Assembly: GCF_040807025.1 (NCBI RefSeq)
Contig: NC_090942.1
Coordinates: 64,870,911 to 64,934,910 of the forward strand
Origin: Struthio camelus
Lineage: Eukaryota > Chordata > Aves > Struthioniformes > Struthionidae
Direction of reading: 5' to 3'
DNA: 64,000 nucleotides
In this document: positions 22,241-37,071 of the stretch, piece after piece
How the letters are laid out: each line of letters opens with the position of its first letter
Numbering within the stretch: the stretch's first letter is position 1
Notes under the pieces: model-generated
The model's database searches: none
Told to the model about the DNA's origin: nothing
The model's input: only the letters and a program-made list of their open reading frames with translations
Translations under genes and position numbers: made by a program

Positions 22241-25200
22241 GCTCATCTTTGTCTTTCACAGTGTTCCTTGCCATTCCCATCCAGCACCAGAGCTCCACCA
22301 GCCCCCAGAGACTCACTTCTCAATTTCAGACTTCCCTGAAGTCAGTGGATTCAACGCAGATGTGGGCTGTGAGGGCTTAAACCCAAAAAGCTATAGGCAA
22401 GTGAAAGGTGCCGAGTGGATATTGCCCCCAACTCTGTGACTTCTGCCTTGGCAGCCTGTCCCTGAGGCCCTTATTGCCCATTTCCTAGCCCACTTCTCTG
22501 TCATTTTACCCACAGCCCCCACCCCAACAAGGTTCTGTCTTGGAAACTCTATTTTCGCGTTAGTTTTCTTTTTTTTTTTTTTTCTTTCCCCATCCTGGAC
22601 TTTGAACCTCTTTACGATCTCTGCTTGTCAGCGTGATTGCATCATTCATGGCAGGTAACTTTAGCATGAATAGAAGGAAATACGAACAGCGCTTCACACA
22701 GCATGCCAGCAGCTGGGGGGACTTGCAGCCAGCAGAGGTTATAGACCCTAGTCAGGTTTAATAAAGACCTGCATCACTGGAGGGGCAGGAACTACAATTA
22801 CAATTATTCATGTTGAAATGGAGGTCACTGCGTCTCCTGCTTCAGGGGCAGATCCGAGAGCTGTGGGGAGTCTCAGAAGAACATTTCCTTTGTGCACAGC
22901 CCTAAGCACCAGGCCAGGTCAGCCCAGGAAGCCTCTAGGGCCCAGCACTCAGAGAAAGAAAAGCCACGTGTTTTTTCCTTATCATTGTGGCTCAGCCTAG
23001 ACATAGTGTAAATACATTTGGAGAGAGAGGAAGGGAGGACCTTCTGTTGGAGGCCTGGGCCGTAGCCAGGGGAGGCATCAAGATCTGAGTTTGTCATAGC
23101 CAGCACCAAGGAGTCACCATCGTGAAAGTGAAAGATTCAATTCACCTCCTCTCCTGAGCACCTTAAATCAATATTGACCAGAATATCGCCAGCCCCGTGC
23201 TCTCCGCACAGCTCCTTCAGCACACAGATCACTCAGGAAGGCGCTGATTGCTAATTTATGAAAACTTCGTCCCTCCAAATTTCACGTTGGCTCCCTAAAC
23301 CAGCAACACTGACCCAACAGGAAGAAGCTCAGGCCAGAGTAGAACTAGATGGGCCCACTGCCCCTGAAGTCAGGCTAACAGGGAGGGCATCAGGGATCAG
23401 CGCTCGGGTATTTGCTGTGCAGCCAACAAGAAATCAATCCTCTGCTCGTTTCTGTTCCCAGGCCCTCTCCCCTCCAGCTCTACCTCTATGTGCAGGGCAT
23501 AGGGGTATCTGCCCCTGTTTCCTGAGGGGTGAGCCAGGGCTGTCCTATAGCAGCCTGCTAAGCCCAGGGCAGGGGAGACCCTGCACAGGAGCTGCAGAAA
23601 CAGCTGAAGAGGTGATTTCAGCATTACAAAAAGGGTTTTCAAAGCAGAGCTGCTGGGAAGCCCTGTGCTTGCAAGATTTGCCATGTAAAGACAAGGAGAA
23701 GGGGACTTTGTAGGCACGTTACTACTCACCTGAGAGAGATGAGGAGACTGTTTACTTGAGGAAGATCATCGCTCTGGCAAGGACTGTGGCACCATCAGCA
23801 ATGCTGGCTGGCTTGCAAGACCCTCTCTGTATATTAAGTAGCTTTCAAACATTCTCCTGTGTGAGTGAGAACATTGCAAAATTCCAGACTGATGCAGCTG
23901 CTCAAATATAATTATGAAAAATATCAGCAATGATTTGTGAAGATGTTGCAAAACAGCTAAGTAAAAAGAAATAAACTGGCATGCTGAGATTGATGTAAGC
24001 ATGTAACAGTCTCCACATGTCACTGGAATGAGTGTGATCCGCACCAGCTGAGGAGCTGCTTCTAGAAAGTGGAAAATACTTCTAAAAGGAGAGACTGCAT
24101 GGCTGAGGCCAAGCCCTCACTCCCTGTCACAGTGCCTGTGAACCCAGTGGGTATCCTCTGTCATGCAAAGATGGCTTCTAAGGGGCACAAGCCTCTAAGC
24201 CACGGTTTGGGATTCTGCACTTATCAAAGCTTGGGGTTAAAACAAGACCAGCCAGAATGGTTTAAGTAGATGTCAGAAACACTCCCCAATCCTGTTCAGA
24301 ATTGGGTCTTCTGGCTACTAAGAGTGTCTGCTGTCAACCAGTGGTGATGCTCAGCTCATCCCTAGACCTTGCCACAGCCAATATGAGGTGCAAGACCTTT
24401 TCAGCCATTTTCCTTCCAGGCACAAACCCCCTCACAGCCGACCTGGCTTCACCTTCGCTGATGGGTCCTCAAGAGGCCCTAGGACAAACGAAAGGGAAGG
24501 TGATGGTAAGCCCTGCTCACTGGACTCACCTGTTATCCTCAAGGCTGTCAAACAATTGCCCTCTCCTTTTCTGTGGTTACTTTCACTAATATCCCCCCAG
24601 GCACCCTAACTTAAGCTTAGGTCAAAAAGTTGGGAGGAAGTTTCCATTCCGGATCATACAACATGTTTCACTAGGCTCCAGGCAAATGGACCATGGACAC
24701 GTCCCAGCTGTGTGAACACAGAAAACGCATCTAGCCTCTTACGTGACTTTTGTAAAGTGCGTCCAGAAAGAAGAGGCAAGATACCCTGCCTATCAACAGA
24801 GAGAAGAGAGTAGAAAATTGTCTTAGGAGATTATCTCAGATGCATTTAACTGGTTTTATTTAAGATGTTTTTGGCCACTCAATGCCAGGTAGACAGGATT
24901 TTAGGCCACTGTATTCGGGCAATTCCTATAACTCTAAGCCATCCCTCCCTAGCCAACTACTGCTGTTTTAGATGAAGGAAAAAGTTGATTTTGTTCTTTT
25001 CCTCCTTCCTCCCCTATTTTGTGTTTGTTTTATCCTAGGAAATCTAATAAAAGGTGCTCGCAGGACATTGCATATCTACAACTTACAGAGCAGAAGTGAA
25101 CAGCAACCTCAGTCCCAAGATCCATGAAAGTCCATGTGAGTCTTTCCACAGATTTCGGTGGGCTTTGGGTTAGACTTTTAGGGCAAGAAAGGCAAGAGAA

Positions 25201-27950
25201 CCCCTCGTGCTTTGCTTGTGACCTTGAGCAGAGAGGAGCCTGGGACTCTTAAGGTAAGGTATCAATCCAGCAGCTTTGCAGGCTGCCCCATCCCCTGGGA
25301 GCTGTCCCGTCGGTAGTGTGCTCTGCAGTACACGTGGCAAGCTGGCTGACATGGCCGGCACTCAATGTTCCCCCCCAAGCGGGATGCCTGCAGATGGTTT
25401 TTCCAGGAGGCTGAAGGCAGCTTGGGGATTTTGCTGCTGAATCAGGAATTCTGCGGCGCACATCGAGACCTCGCAGCTGGCTCCGAGCCCTGCAGCTGCA
25501 CAATGCCTGGCACGCGCATGCGATGCTGCATAATAAACACTAACAAGCTTGGGGCTGAGCAGACCCACAATGGCAACTCGCTCACTTCCAGCTGATGGCA
25601 TCACTGAAGACTTGTATCCTCTTGACAGGAAAAGCTGAAAAATAGGAATCTGAGAACAAACCACAGGAAACCTGTCCCTATCCGAGGGGGAAAGGACTTG
25701 TTGTACAGCACATGCCAAAGACATTGGAGTACAAAGGAAGGTTGTAGAATCTGCACTTGAGCACAAACAGCATATCCCTGCCATACCATGCCATTGGCCT
25801 TCTTAGGCACAAATGTTTAGATTATTAGTATAAGGGCACACATCCTGAAATATGTGATTGTCAGGCTTTTCTAGGAGCTCTTCCAATTCAGTATGTCTCA
25901 GCCCTTCCTCCCAGACTGCTTCTACCTGCCAGGAAAAGATAGCCTTGTCATTAAAGATGTGACAGATTGGGGCTCCATTTTTAGCTGCCACCAGATATTT
26001 CTCTCAGAAAAACAAGTATCCAGGGCCATTTTCCAGGGCTGCTTGCTCTGAAGAACCTACAGCAAAGAACTTGTCAAGCACGGAGACAGCATGGACCTTG
26101 TCCAAGGTCTGTGCGCGCTACTGTAATAGAAATATGTACATTTTCTCTCCTTGTTTTGCTTCAACATGAGTTGTCTTACATAGATCTCAGGACAAGCATA
26201 GATATAACCCTCCCCCACCCCCATTTTGATGTTTCCTGAAAAAACTGGAACCCTTACTTGCTTTTCTGAGGCTGTGGGCTTAATTTGTCAGCATCTTGCA
26301 AGGATAGCTTTTGACTTTTTTGTTTGTTTGTTTTTGGTTTTTTTTAATGCCTAGTCACAAGAGCACTGTGAAAAGAGAAAGACCTGTGCAGCCTTGTGGC
26401 TGTATTTTCTTCTATTGCGTTTTTAGGGCAGCTCCTGTCTTTTCACAGCTAATGGTGGCAGATCCTAGCTGGGCAGTTTAAATGCACCGCTGAGCGCAAC
26501 ACAGTGGAAGCGTATCTCTCCAGCTGGCAAGGGCACGAGAGAAAAGTAGGAGTAGTAGCTCTGAGAAGGGAAATGAAAGGGGCAAAGATGGGAGAATGAG
26601 AGGGTAAAACATCAGATTAAAAAGGAGCAGTAAATCCCTGGTGAGGAATATAACGGGGAGGAGGGAGCAGCAGGACACCAGGAACAGATTGCAGCTCAGT
26701 AATGAGACAGACGGCGTTTTCTTTGTGATCTGCAAATTCAGTCGCATTTTCCAACAAAAGAGACCCCGTGCTACCCAGAAATCTGTCTGATACATGACCT
26801 CTCTCCCCCTCCTTTTGGTGGCAATAGCTGCTGGAGAAGCAGACGGGTCTGGCACAGCACATCAGGCCTGGCAGTGCAGGCTGAGGTCACCCCACTCCCA
26901 CAGCTGACCCTGTGCAGCACCGGCTGACGCTCTCAGATCCCTACTTAAAGCGACAACAAACAGAGTGCTCGGCCTGCGAACCCTGCCATGTGCACTGCCA
27001 TCGGAGTGCCAGGTCAGAGGCTACAGAGAAGCAAATACTGGAAAACCCCTCTAGCCATCTGCTGTGCCCTATAGCAGCAGCCCCTCCTGGCCGGAGCAGA
27101 AGGGGCATACGGAGAAGGCAGGCGGGACACAGGCAGAACTTATTTCCCTGGTGCCCTCTGAACTGCAGCACTCAGAACTGCACAAGCCTATCGGGACAGG
27201 CAGGATGCTCTGCTTGGGACACAAAGCCGATGCAACAGCCAGGCTCAGTGCTGTACCCTGGACACCCAGGGCTGACTTTCCCCAAGACTGCCTAGTTAAC
27301 AGATGGCTGAGGACATCTAGCAAAACAACGTCCTGCTGCAAGGGGCCTTGGGGTATTAAGACCATAGCTCCTTCATCAGGTAGGAAGACTCCAGCGGTGC
27401 GATTTCAATCTGAAGGGCTGCAGACAACAACCCAGAATATTTCAGGGTATGACACCACCAGAGCCGGGACACCGCTACCAGCCACCGGGACCGCTGTTCT
27501 GGCAATGCCAAGGGATTCCTGCAAAACTCCTCCAATGATGGAGAGGGAGGAATGAGAGCAAAAGATCCCAACTTCTAGCTTTCCCTCTCAGTTCCCTGCA
27601 CCTCGTTAGGCAAATGTAGGCTGATGCTGTTGACCCTAAGCTATTTCCTAGAAATGAAATAACCACAGCCAATGGTCAGGATGCCAAACTTGGGACCTGG
27701 AGATCCAAGCAGGAGTCTCTGCTCTGCAGTCAGCATCTTTTATTGTCTTTGGCACATCATTTCTTCTGTGGCACCGGGCAATAGCACTTCTCTCCTTTGC
27801 TGTGGTGTGAGGGAAGATGGGGGCAGGGGCTTCTGCCCTCATGCTTCGTTTCCTCATTGAAAGTCTTGGCAGAAGCACTCAGGAATAAATGGGCTTTGAG
27901 GATAAAAAACCCACATGCCCTAGCAGTGGCCCCTCAGGCCAGATTTATTT
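22241..27950. other. G+C-richer intergenic DNA, no gene seen
   Basis: By eye this is the most G+C-rich part of the window. It carries long chance ORFs on both strands (for example 27,064-27,555 plus and 23,258-23,713 plus) with no recognised domain, no plausible splice-linked continuation and no family resemblance. A modest cluster of CpG dinucleotides at 25,380-25,530 is too weak to call an island. Confidence 0.5.
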
Positions 27951-28661
27951 AAACAGGAGAGAAACCTGAAAGAAGCCAAGCTGTTGTTTGTTTGCTTTTC
28001 CTTCCCAGGCTATAAAGAGATTATAGTTTTCAGAGTTATCAGACTAATACTTGCCTTTAGTTCTAAGTTCTCCAAAACAAAGGAACAAAGGGAAATTCAG
28101 CATAATCAATAACCGCTTGCCCAGTGAGCGTGACAGTCCGCACACAGTTCAGGTCTACAAAGATGCAAATCCCCTCAGAAGTTTCCTGGGATACCTCCTT
28201 CTTCCCACCATTTGGAGGGAGGAAGACAGCAGAGACACAAAGCGCCCCTCACACTATTTGGTTACAACAAAATGCCTACCTTAGAGCAAAGGCTTGGCTT
28301 GCTCAGAGTCTGACAGATTTTGGTAGATTTACTGCTACACCTAGTGCAGTCCACAGCAAGCCCAGAGCCAGGATCTCCGTGAAGAAGAGCCAACAAGGGG
28401 AGCGTGGCTGAGGAGAAATTTGTCAGGCAATGGGTCAGCCCTTTGAGGCCCACTCATCCCACCAGCCAAAAAGGACTCTCACCTACCTGTTCACAAACTT
28501 AGCTCACAGCCACAATCATCACTGCAGTTTACTTTTCCTTTGCAAACAAGGCAAACAGTATCGCACCAGCATGTTGACCAGACGACCACCAGTGGGACAG
28601 CACCTGCCTGGAACTAGAAGCCTGAAGACCAGGTGCTCCAGCTGCTTTTTAGTTTTTACTT

Positions 28662-28772
28662 TTATGTATATACACACACACACATATATACACACATGCA
28701 CACACATCTATACACACAAAATTATATGTATATTCTATATACTTTTATATAATTTTTTATATATGTATATAT
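28662..28772. repeat. Compound (CA)n/(TA)n microsatellite
   Basis: Alternating purine-pyrimidine tract of TATGTATATACACACACACA type that passes into TATATA-rich sequence over about 110 bp. It can be length-variable and prone to form unusual DNA structure. Confidence 0.9.
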
Positions 28773-30749
28773 TCCATGACATGATGCTGCAACACACTGC
28801 TTCTTATATGTGCATTTATTCCTAGAACTGTTGTCCCTCTTGTTGGAAAGACAAAGTTTCTATAAAGCAGTTAACTGAAAGATATCCCTATTCGTGTCCC
28901 CCTTATTGTCTAATTACTCAAACTTGCCAATATTATCAGCAGGACTTTTCTCACTTATACAGAAAATCTAACCAGCTTCAGTTCTCTTCTCTGTCTGGAT
29001 TTGCACCAGTCAATACCTACACCCATTTACAGTTGCACAGATCCAGGCTTATAAGGGTTATACATCAAAGTCAGCACTTCATACCAGTCCCATACCAGCA
29101 AGAGCTGTGAGCTATCAGACAGATGGCCAGATGATACAGGAAATCTCCTGCAATAAATGACTTCAAATCAAAATGGGATAACCCCTTAGGAGATATGGTG
29201 TAGGCTAACATGATAGGAAAGGGGAGGGCTATGGGGCTTACCTAGTGGCAGCACGTTATTCAAGACATCAGGCTAGGCATAGTGTTCCCTCTGATATTAA
29301 AAAACGCAACCCATACAAATTATCATGAACTGGTTTTCTGTTACCACTCTGCTAGCAAAAGACATGATTACGTTTACATCCTTCTTGGCTGCATATCCCC
29401 TGAGGTATTATAGCTCCAGCGTTTCAGGGACCATCACATGTAGTTCTTTAATTTCCCCTCCTACAAAAGTTTCCAGCATGCTTTGGACTCAAGTTCACTA
29501 ACTCTTGACAAGCCACCTCTGGCCTTTTATTTCAGGATATTTGCTTACAGAGGGTGATATGTTTCTGGCTGGTGCTGACATTGTGTATTTTGCTAAGAAA
29601 AACCCATTTGAATGACTGCAAGGTCAGGATATTTCTGAACAACAACAACAACGAGGCAGATGCCATTTAAAATGGATCTCAGATCATCAGTGACCAAGGT
29701 TTTCTGCTTTAGCAATCTTGCATAAAAAGGACTAAATATCAGCCCTCACGCTTTGTTGAAGCAGTGTTCCTGCCCCTTATGAAGGGACGCTTCCAAAAAG
29801 CATCTCCGTCCCAACTTTCCTAAAACAAACAAACAAAATTTAAGATTATGCTTAGGCAATAGAATTGCCATGCAAATCCCCATGAGTGAATTTTTCCAAA
29901 AGGAGGTTCCTTACCCCTAACACTGCTATAGAATGTCACTACCAAACAGAAAAGATGCTATAGGGATACACTTCTTAATTTCTGGAAATAGACACAGAGG
30001 CTACATCAAACATGTCCCTGACATGACACAAACTTACTGCATGGTCCTAAGGGCAGCCAAGAGCTGGATCTCAAAAGTCTCGCTGGATTTATCTGCAGAC
30101 TGGTGAGGAGACCTGGCAGGGAATAACCTGGTTAGCTGCAGTCCTGAAAAGCTATATTCAATTCAGGTTCTCAGTCTACTTTGTTCCAGAAGATACCGCA
30201 AATCCCAAAAGCCAAGTGCAACACCAATTATCTCAGATTAATATCTGTTAGGAAAACAAGTTGCAGTTGCAGGGCAGAAGTTCTTCCTAATTTAAAGTAG
30301 CAATGCAGTCCTTCAAGGGTAATAATTCATCTGCCCAGCTCAACAACATATGGCTTTCCAGAGCAGCTGAAGCATGGCCTCTGAGGATTTCCTGGGGATC
30401 CATCATCTTTTAATTTCACTTTTCTCCAATCTTTTCATTTTAGTGGTAGAGAGATTACAAGATGGATCCCAATGGAGAAACATTTGACGTTTTTCTTTAC
30501 TGTGACACTGAAGTAAAGCCTTTAACAGATAAAACACAACCTCGCACATGAAATGGCACTGGTTTCTCACCTCATTTCCTTCGATGAATGGATGCCTAGA
30601 AGTTGATGAACTGGCAAAAACCCTCCTGAATATTTTACTACATGCACAAATGCTTATGAAGATGGGGAGACAAGAACACTCTTAGCCTATGGGAATTCTG
30701 AGGAGCATACATTAAGGCAGCAAAGCTGCAGAGAAGATCTGAGCCACAA

Positions 30750-30775
30750 GGGGGGGGGGGGGAGGAGGGGAGGGA
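30750..30775 (+). repeat. Poly-G tract with G-quadruplex potential
   Basis: An uninterrupted run of about 13 G is followed by GGAGGGGAGGG-like runs. On the plus strand this meets the four-run G-quadruplex pattern. Confidence 0.8.
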
Positions 30776-33521
30776 AACACCACCAACAAGAAGACACAAG
30801 AAAACCCAGCAACAAGGTACGTCTGCTGTACCTTCATCCCTGTAATTCTTCATGGGCATCTTCAGCTACTTACAATAACAGCCAGGACTACAACGTTTTG
30901 TTTCTGATAGACAGGACTACTAAAAATTTCCAGATCAAATTTCCTTACCACAGTAGGACGACAACAACAACAACCCAAATTACAAGAAGTGTTACGATTT
31001 GATATTCCCACTTTCCTCCTCTCTTCCCTAGCCTCCTCCCAAGAAAGTTATGGTTTGAGTCACTCAAAGCATTTCAGTTTTATTTTAAACAGAAAAACAG
31101 CAAATGCATTAAGTACAAGTTACTTCGAAATAAAAATAAAATTGTTTCTAATTTTTTTCCTAATGAAAAGAAGTATCAAAACCTAATCTCCTTCCATACA
31201 GAATGTAGGTGCATTTCCCAACAGAAAAATCCTGCAACAAAGACATCCCATGCACATTGTCCTGGGTTCATAGGAACTGGAGGTAAACTCAAGGAACAGC
31301 CGAGAGGCGCAAAAAAAGGATTGGCTTTATCCTATTATAGGAATATTCCTTTGATTGCAACCCTGCCATATGAGTTGTGGTTACTCTGGGGTACATCATG
31401 ACTAACATCTCCCACTGTACAGACTTGACAGCAGAGGAAGTGCCGGCCTCCGAAGCGCTAACTGTGGTGAGTGCAGCCCTTTGTGTTTACCGGATATTTT
31501 CAGGGTAGCACAGAAAAAGCAATCACATCTGGGACCATCTCAAGGGGCTATTGGCAAAAATCCAGAAGCTCCACGGAAGCAGCAGCAGATTGTGGATTCT
31601 GATGCCTTGGGCAGGATGTCTGCTTCCACAAAGGGTGGGGAAGGAAGGAATATAAAAAGGAGATGGTCTGATAAGAACATGGCCATGATAAAAGGACTCT
31701 GTCTGTTTAGCATTAATTTATTTTAGCAAGAAGAAAGGTGCCCACAGTCACTGGGATACAGACTTTAGCCTCTCGCCTCAGCAAAATGGGAACTGGTTAG
31801 TCTTGAGGCAATGTTAAATACTCGATTTTTTCAACAAGTACAAAAATAGATGCAGAGCAGAACAGATGTGACAGACAGTGGGTTCTACTCATTCATCCTT
31901 GAGTTTTGCAGAAAGTTTTCAAAATCATTTCCTCAGCAATTTCATTGCTGATGACTGTCCTGGACAGGGGAAACTTTGCAGCTGCAAGGCAAAGATCTGT
32001 CCTTTGTTAAATGAAACATCTCTTCCACAGTAAAAACTGCTAGTCTTTAACTTACGGCTTTTTTCTGCAGCCGTTGGATAGCTGAGAACATTCACATCAG
32101 TCAGGGGAGCTACTGATAGGCCTGTAAAAGCTTTAATAAAACTTTTAAAGCACTGCATCACCTGAATACTCTCCACTTCTGGTTGCCAGCTGGCCTTTAT
32201 TCCACTCGTGGCTTCTTTTTACCAAGGGAGCACAGAGATTTCAGAAATAAAGTTTGAAACTGCGATCCCCTGTATAAACAAGGCTGTTTAGAGCATAACG
32301 AATCACCATCCTCCTCTCTAACCTGCCAGAACAGGGAGTGCACAGCAAATTGTCCCACCTGCCCTCTGTTTTGGGTGGCTTTGCCTTTTGTAGGTGTAGC
32401 TTTATTGCACACGTTCATATGTCAAATGTTAGCATGCAAAGTTTTAAGGGGATGACAGTGTCCACCCTGCTTTGACTTGAAGTTCGTTCTTTCTTGAATT
32501 TCCTACAACTTTAAAGGCAGGAAGTTAACAGGCACGCTGTATCATGAGCTCCTCCTGGTGGTGATTAATATTGTATTAACTTTGCCTGTTGAGAGCTCAA
32601 TAATAAAAAAACACAGCTTCTGGATAATGTTTTTCTTCTCTTTTCTTCTATACTCAAGAAACAGATTTAAAATGGAAAAAGAAAATAAGCCATATGTATT
32701 CTGTGAGTGAAGTAAAAGCTTTCATTCCTTGCTATTGCAGATGTGGCTAAAAAAAAATAAGCACATCCTTTTTCCTCATATGAATTTTTCCACCAAATCA
32801 GGAGTTTCACTTAAAATCTAGCATTTCAATTCCACATTTTTGTAAGACAGACGCAACTTTTTCTCCTGTCAGTTTATGTATTTCTTCCTAAAAGAATAAA
32901 GAATTTTTGTGTGAAGCTTCAAGGAAGAACAGCAGACCACTCTTCTGAATGATCCACATCCAAAGAAATACATCCTTCCAATTATTTCACCTCTGGTGAA
33001 GACAGCCTTCTGCATGCTGACTCTGGAGGGCAGGAAGAGGGAAAGAAGGAGGAGAGTTTTCCCCACCATTTTCAGAGACTGGGAGAGAATAGCAAATTCT
33101 ATGCCACTCAAGTAGTGTAGATAAAAATATTACAGAAAGGTAAAACATAATTCAAGGCTGAAGACTTTAACCAAGTCAAGTTTGTTAGGTTCTGCACAAG
33201 CATCTAGTATCCAATAGCTGCTGTCCAAAAACAATTATAATATAAAAGACAAATCATAACAAGTAAATGAAACAAAAGGTAGAAAAGAACATAATACCAA
33301 CTGACCAAAAGCATAATTTTTAGCCAACCACTAGCAATGCTCTCCACTCCCCTTTGGCTGGCCTTTAGTGTATGGAAATACAGAGTATCTTGGAATCTGT
33401 TTATAACTTGAATTTGGTGTGCTTAATACACACTTTTCTATCCAGATAGCAAGGGGGAAAAAAAAAGTGTCAGCTCTGCCTCTGCTCAGAGCCTTGCTGT
33501 CAAAAACTGGATTGACGTACA

Positions 33522-33537
33522 AAAAAAAAAAAAAAAA
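33522..33537 (+). repeat. Poly-A tract
   Basis: A run of about 16 A with no recognisable SINE body upstream; a simple homopolymer. Confidence 0.85.
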
Positions 33538-36500
33538 CCCAAAAACCTTCTGCAGAACAGGACATCAGGTACTATCTTGAGCGTGGACTAGAAGCTATTA
33601 TTAATGCAGCCCAAATTCAGTATATAGCCAAAACATCTCTCATTAGAACTACTAAACATATAATTTGTATTGAAAAGGCTAATTTTAAAACATTTTGCCC
33701 AGGAAATCATTCCAATGACTTGGCATCTAATTGTGTAGATCTGTAGATCTATGCTCTATTGGAGAGCTGGGGGTTTTTTTCCCCCACAATATCATCAGCT
33801 TCCCCTCCTTCTTTCCTTTGCTGTTTATAGGTAATCACTTTCTCTTATTCACTGTAGAAAGTGCAGACCATGGGCTTCCAAAAACTAAATTGCTCAGCTA
33901 CCATCACACAAAGAGAGAAGTGGATATGAGAGATCAAAGGCATAGCCTGACTCTGGGCCAGGCGCTGTTCTTGTGCAGACAGTATTTGCCTCAGCGGTCA
34001 ATCCTCACTTCTTCTGGAAAAAAACATGGGTTAAATGAGCTGTAAACACACACATACATATCTTTTTTTTTTTTCTGCACACCTGTAAGATAACCTTCTG
34101 TGCTAGGTGATGTAAGTCCCAGTTTTGAAAGTGATCTACTGTAAGCCCTTTGCCATAGTGCCTCAAAGAGAGAAAAGCTGCTTTTTCTAAGTTTTACTGT
34201 TACACTTAATACCTTTTAAATTTCTCAGCTGTTGATGATGATCCGGATGATGATGATTTGAAAGTTCTATGGGTTGTTGAATTTTATCAGCTTTTCATAG
34301 GGACAACCACCCTTGGGCTTACACTACATTGTTAATTAGAGCCTTAAGATATCAACATCATTTGAGGAGACAGGAAATCTAGCTAGAAACAGTAGCATTA
34401 AAAAATGACCTCAGAGACTTGGGGACTTTGAAGAATACTGTAGATATGAAAGACTAGCGATGTCCTAGCTTACATATGAGAATTACATCAGTGAGAAGGA
34501 CCACTGTATTCATATTGTAAATGCAGCAATATTGAAAAGCATAGCCAAACCGTTCAGGGGAAAAAAGTGTGTGCGTGTACACAATTTTTTCCCTAAAACA
34601 TCCAATAAGACTCTGTAGACTTCAGCTGCAAGAATTAAAAATCTATAGAAATCATCCATTTAGATTTTTCAGACTCGTGCTTTTTAACTTGCATCAACCT
34701 TGTTTGCAACAAGATACAAGACTGAACATGCCGAAGGGTGAAATGAATCCAAATCACTAAATATCCTCCAACTCAGAACCTTTACAAAACTGGCCAGAAT
34801 CTAGATCCATTTTAGCCCAGTTTTCCTGGCAGTTGATAAAGATATTCAAGCAAAGGGATCCAGAGATCTTCAATAATTACCTCAAAAAGGCCACATAATT
34901 AAGAGAAGAAAGAAAAAAAGGATTAGTTCAAATTCAACATGAAGTTGTTCATCTGCCCAAGCCTTTGCTTCATATCTTTTATAGAAAAGGAAATGTTCAA
35001 CCTCCTCCGGTCATGTTATTATAGTGATTCAAACACTGATAATTCAGTGCAGCAGTGGTAACCTGGCTTTGCAAGCTAAGCTACTACATTACTAGATGAC
35101 TGGAACATTGGCCAAAACTACATTCCACTCAACTTCATACAACATAATACTGGAGGAATGAAATACAGCAAAAAAAATACAATAGTTCAGAAAAAGCTTT
35201 TCCAGATTTGCAAAATGGAGATGTTTGCCTCATACTGTACCAGTAGTGTAGTGAAAGACTGGTTTGAGAAAGTGAGATTTAATTAATCCTTCAAAATGCT
35301 CAAACTCAAGGTGACGCTGCAGTCTGTATTTATAAGAAAGGTGACACCCCCCTCCACACTTCTCATATTGGTTTAAATACCTCCACTTTATTCTCCACCC
35401 TACTAAACATAGCAACATCTTTAACCTCCTCAAACCGGGCGTATGTGCAATGGATGCAGAGGCCACTGATCCAGGAAAGCACAAAAGGACTCCTCCCTCC
35501 TGGAGGTGGCCCCCAGTGGGCAACTTCCTTCAGTTTTCCAGGGCATGAAGCCACAGCTTAGATAAGAGCCTTCCTCTAAGAAAATTGTTGCCTCCGTTCA
35601 GGTTTTAGTCTAGTTACTGCCTCCCCAGATACAGAGAAAAGCAGAGATGCATATCTTTCAGGGATCCCATGACCCCGTTAGGGTTTGAACACAAGAGGAA
35701 ATGGGCAAAAAGAACAGCCCTATAGGAGCAAATATGCCATCCAGTCAAAACAGGATAAATCCTTATTGCCTTTTGCAGGCGCCTCAGCGATGCTTGCAGA
35801 CTGCTTCTTCAGTCTCCTAAAGAGCAACTTTCCTCTGCTGACTGGCCATTTGCTCTGACCCCTTCCTGCTCCCTCCCTAACCAGTAGACCCCAGAGGCCT
35901 TCAATCACATTAGCAAAATAAAGCATTAGGATACAGCAGCACAATGCGGTTAAATGAATTCCTGCATCAGAGAAAGCAATTCCCAGACAGCAGGGAGGAT
36001 CACACCGCCACATTCACATCTGAGGTGGGACTGGTAAGCATCTGAGGCTGTCCTGCTTTTTCCAGGACAGAACTGGGACTTCTGAATCACCAGAAGTCTA
36101 ACTGGAGATCCAAAAAAAGGCAAACTGCAGCACCACCTGAAGGACCTTAGAAGAACGAGCTACATTTCTAAACAGGTATCACTATGTCCACTGAGGTATA
36201 AAATTAGATCTCATTAAATAAATGTATACAGGGTCATCAGCTTATAGGAACTAGTTAGAAATTAAGTGTAGAATTATAGAAGGAAAACATTTTCCACTAG
36301 AGCGTGCAAATCTAAGCAAAATTTTCTCTAAAAAAAAAAAATCCCAAATCTTTATTGCTTCTAGCCATAAATCCACCCTGTTTAGGCCTTATTACCTGCA
36401 GCCATTTCTAACATCTGACTAAACATTTTAAGGTATTAAGCTCATTCAGTGCAACTCCATGAAAGTGAAAACCTACTGCAATAGTGTTTATCTGTTTATT

Positions 36501-37071
36501 ATCTACCATGATAAAAATCTAGCACTCCTATAGCTAATTAAACAAAAATTACCACATTTTATATGCATAGTTTTCCTTCCATTTTCTACCACTACATACA
36601 TTTTGATCTGAGCAGTCACACAGCATCTTCAAGATATGAGTTGTATCATTATTTGTGTTTTAATGCTTCAACTAATGACTGGAGGTACAGGCTGCACAGA
36701 ACATTTAACACAGCAAAGACTTCATTTCGTATCGTTACCCATCTTTTAAAGCCCTTTCCAGTGAATCACAAGACTGCCACAGAACAATAATCAGCTTTTT
36801 CTTAAGCCATGACTGTAAAATGCAATGTGAGTTAGCATCAGTGCATAAAAATATGTTTTAGAAAATTCTGAATGTCCCAACCAAGTGGAAAAGAATTTAA
36901 ACATAGTATTTTTTAAGAGTACCAACAGTACTATTTTGCTATCAATTAAATGTGATAAATAATAAAAGGACTAGTGAAGAGACTCCTTTCACCACAGTTG
37001 CGGTAAAAATGGTAATACTATCAGAATTTGGTAACTTAAGCTCTATATTCTGATTAACATCCCTGGATTTC

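Larger units (their letters stand above)
27951..37071. other. Intergenic DNA, no gene seen
   Basis: Contains microsatellite and homopolymer tracts (28,662-28,772, 30,750-30,775, 33,522-33,537) and a GATGATGAT-type stretch near 34,235. Neither the chance ORFs nor their neighbours show a protein family I recognise. Composition drifts to A+T-rich to the right of about 33 kb. Confidence 0.5.

Noticed and set aside
23258..23713. 151-residue plus-strand open frame
   Set aside because: Cys/Pro/Ser-rich chance translation in the G+C-rich interval, with no family resemblance.
25380..25530. Possible CpG island promoter
   Set aside because: The CpG cluster is small and sits more than 10 kb upstream of the transporter start, with no linked exon recognised. 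A computed CpG ratio would be needed to support it.
27064..27555. 163-residue plus-strand open frame
   Set aside because: No domain, no splice partners and no conserved motif; overlapping frames on the other strand are equally long.
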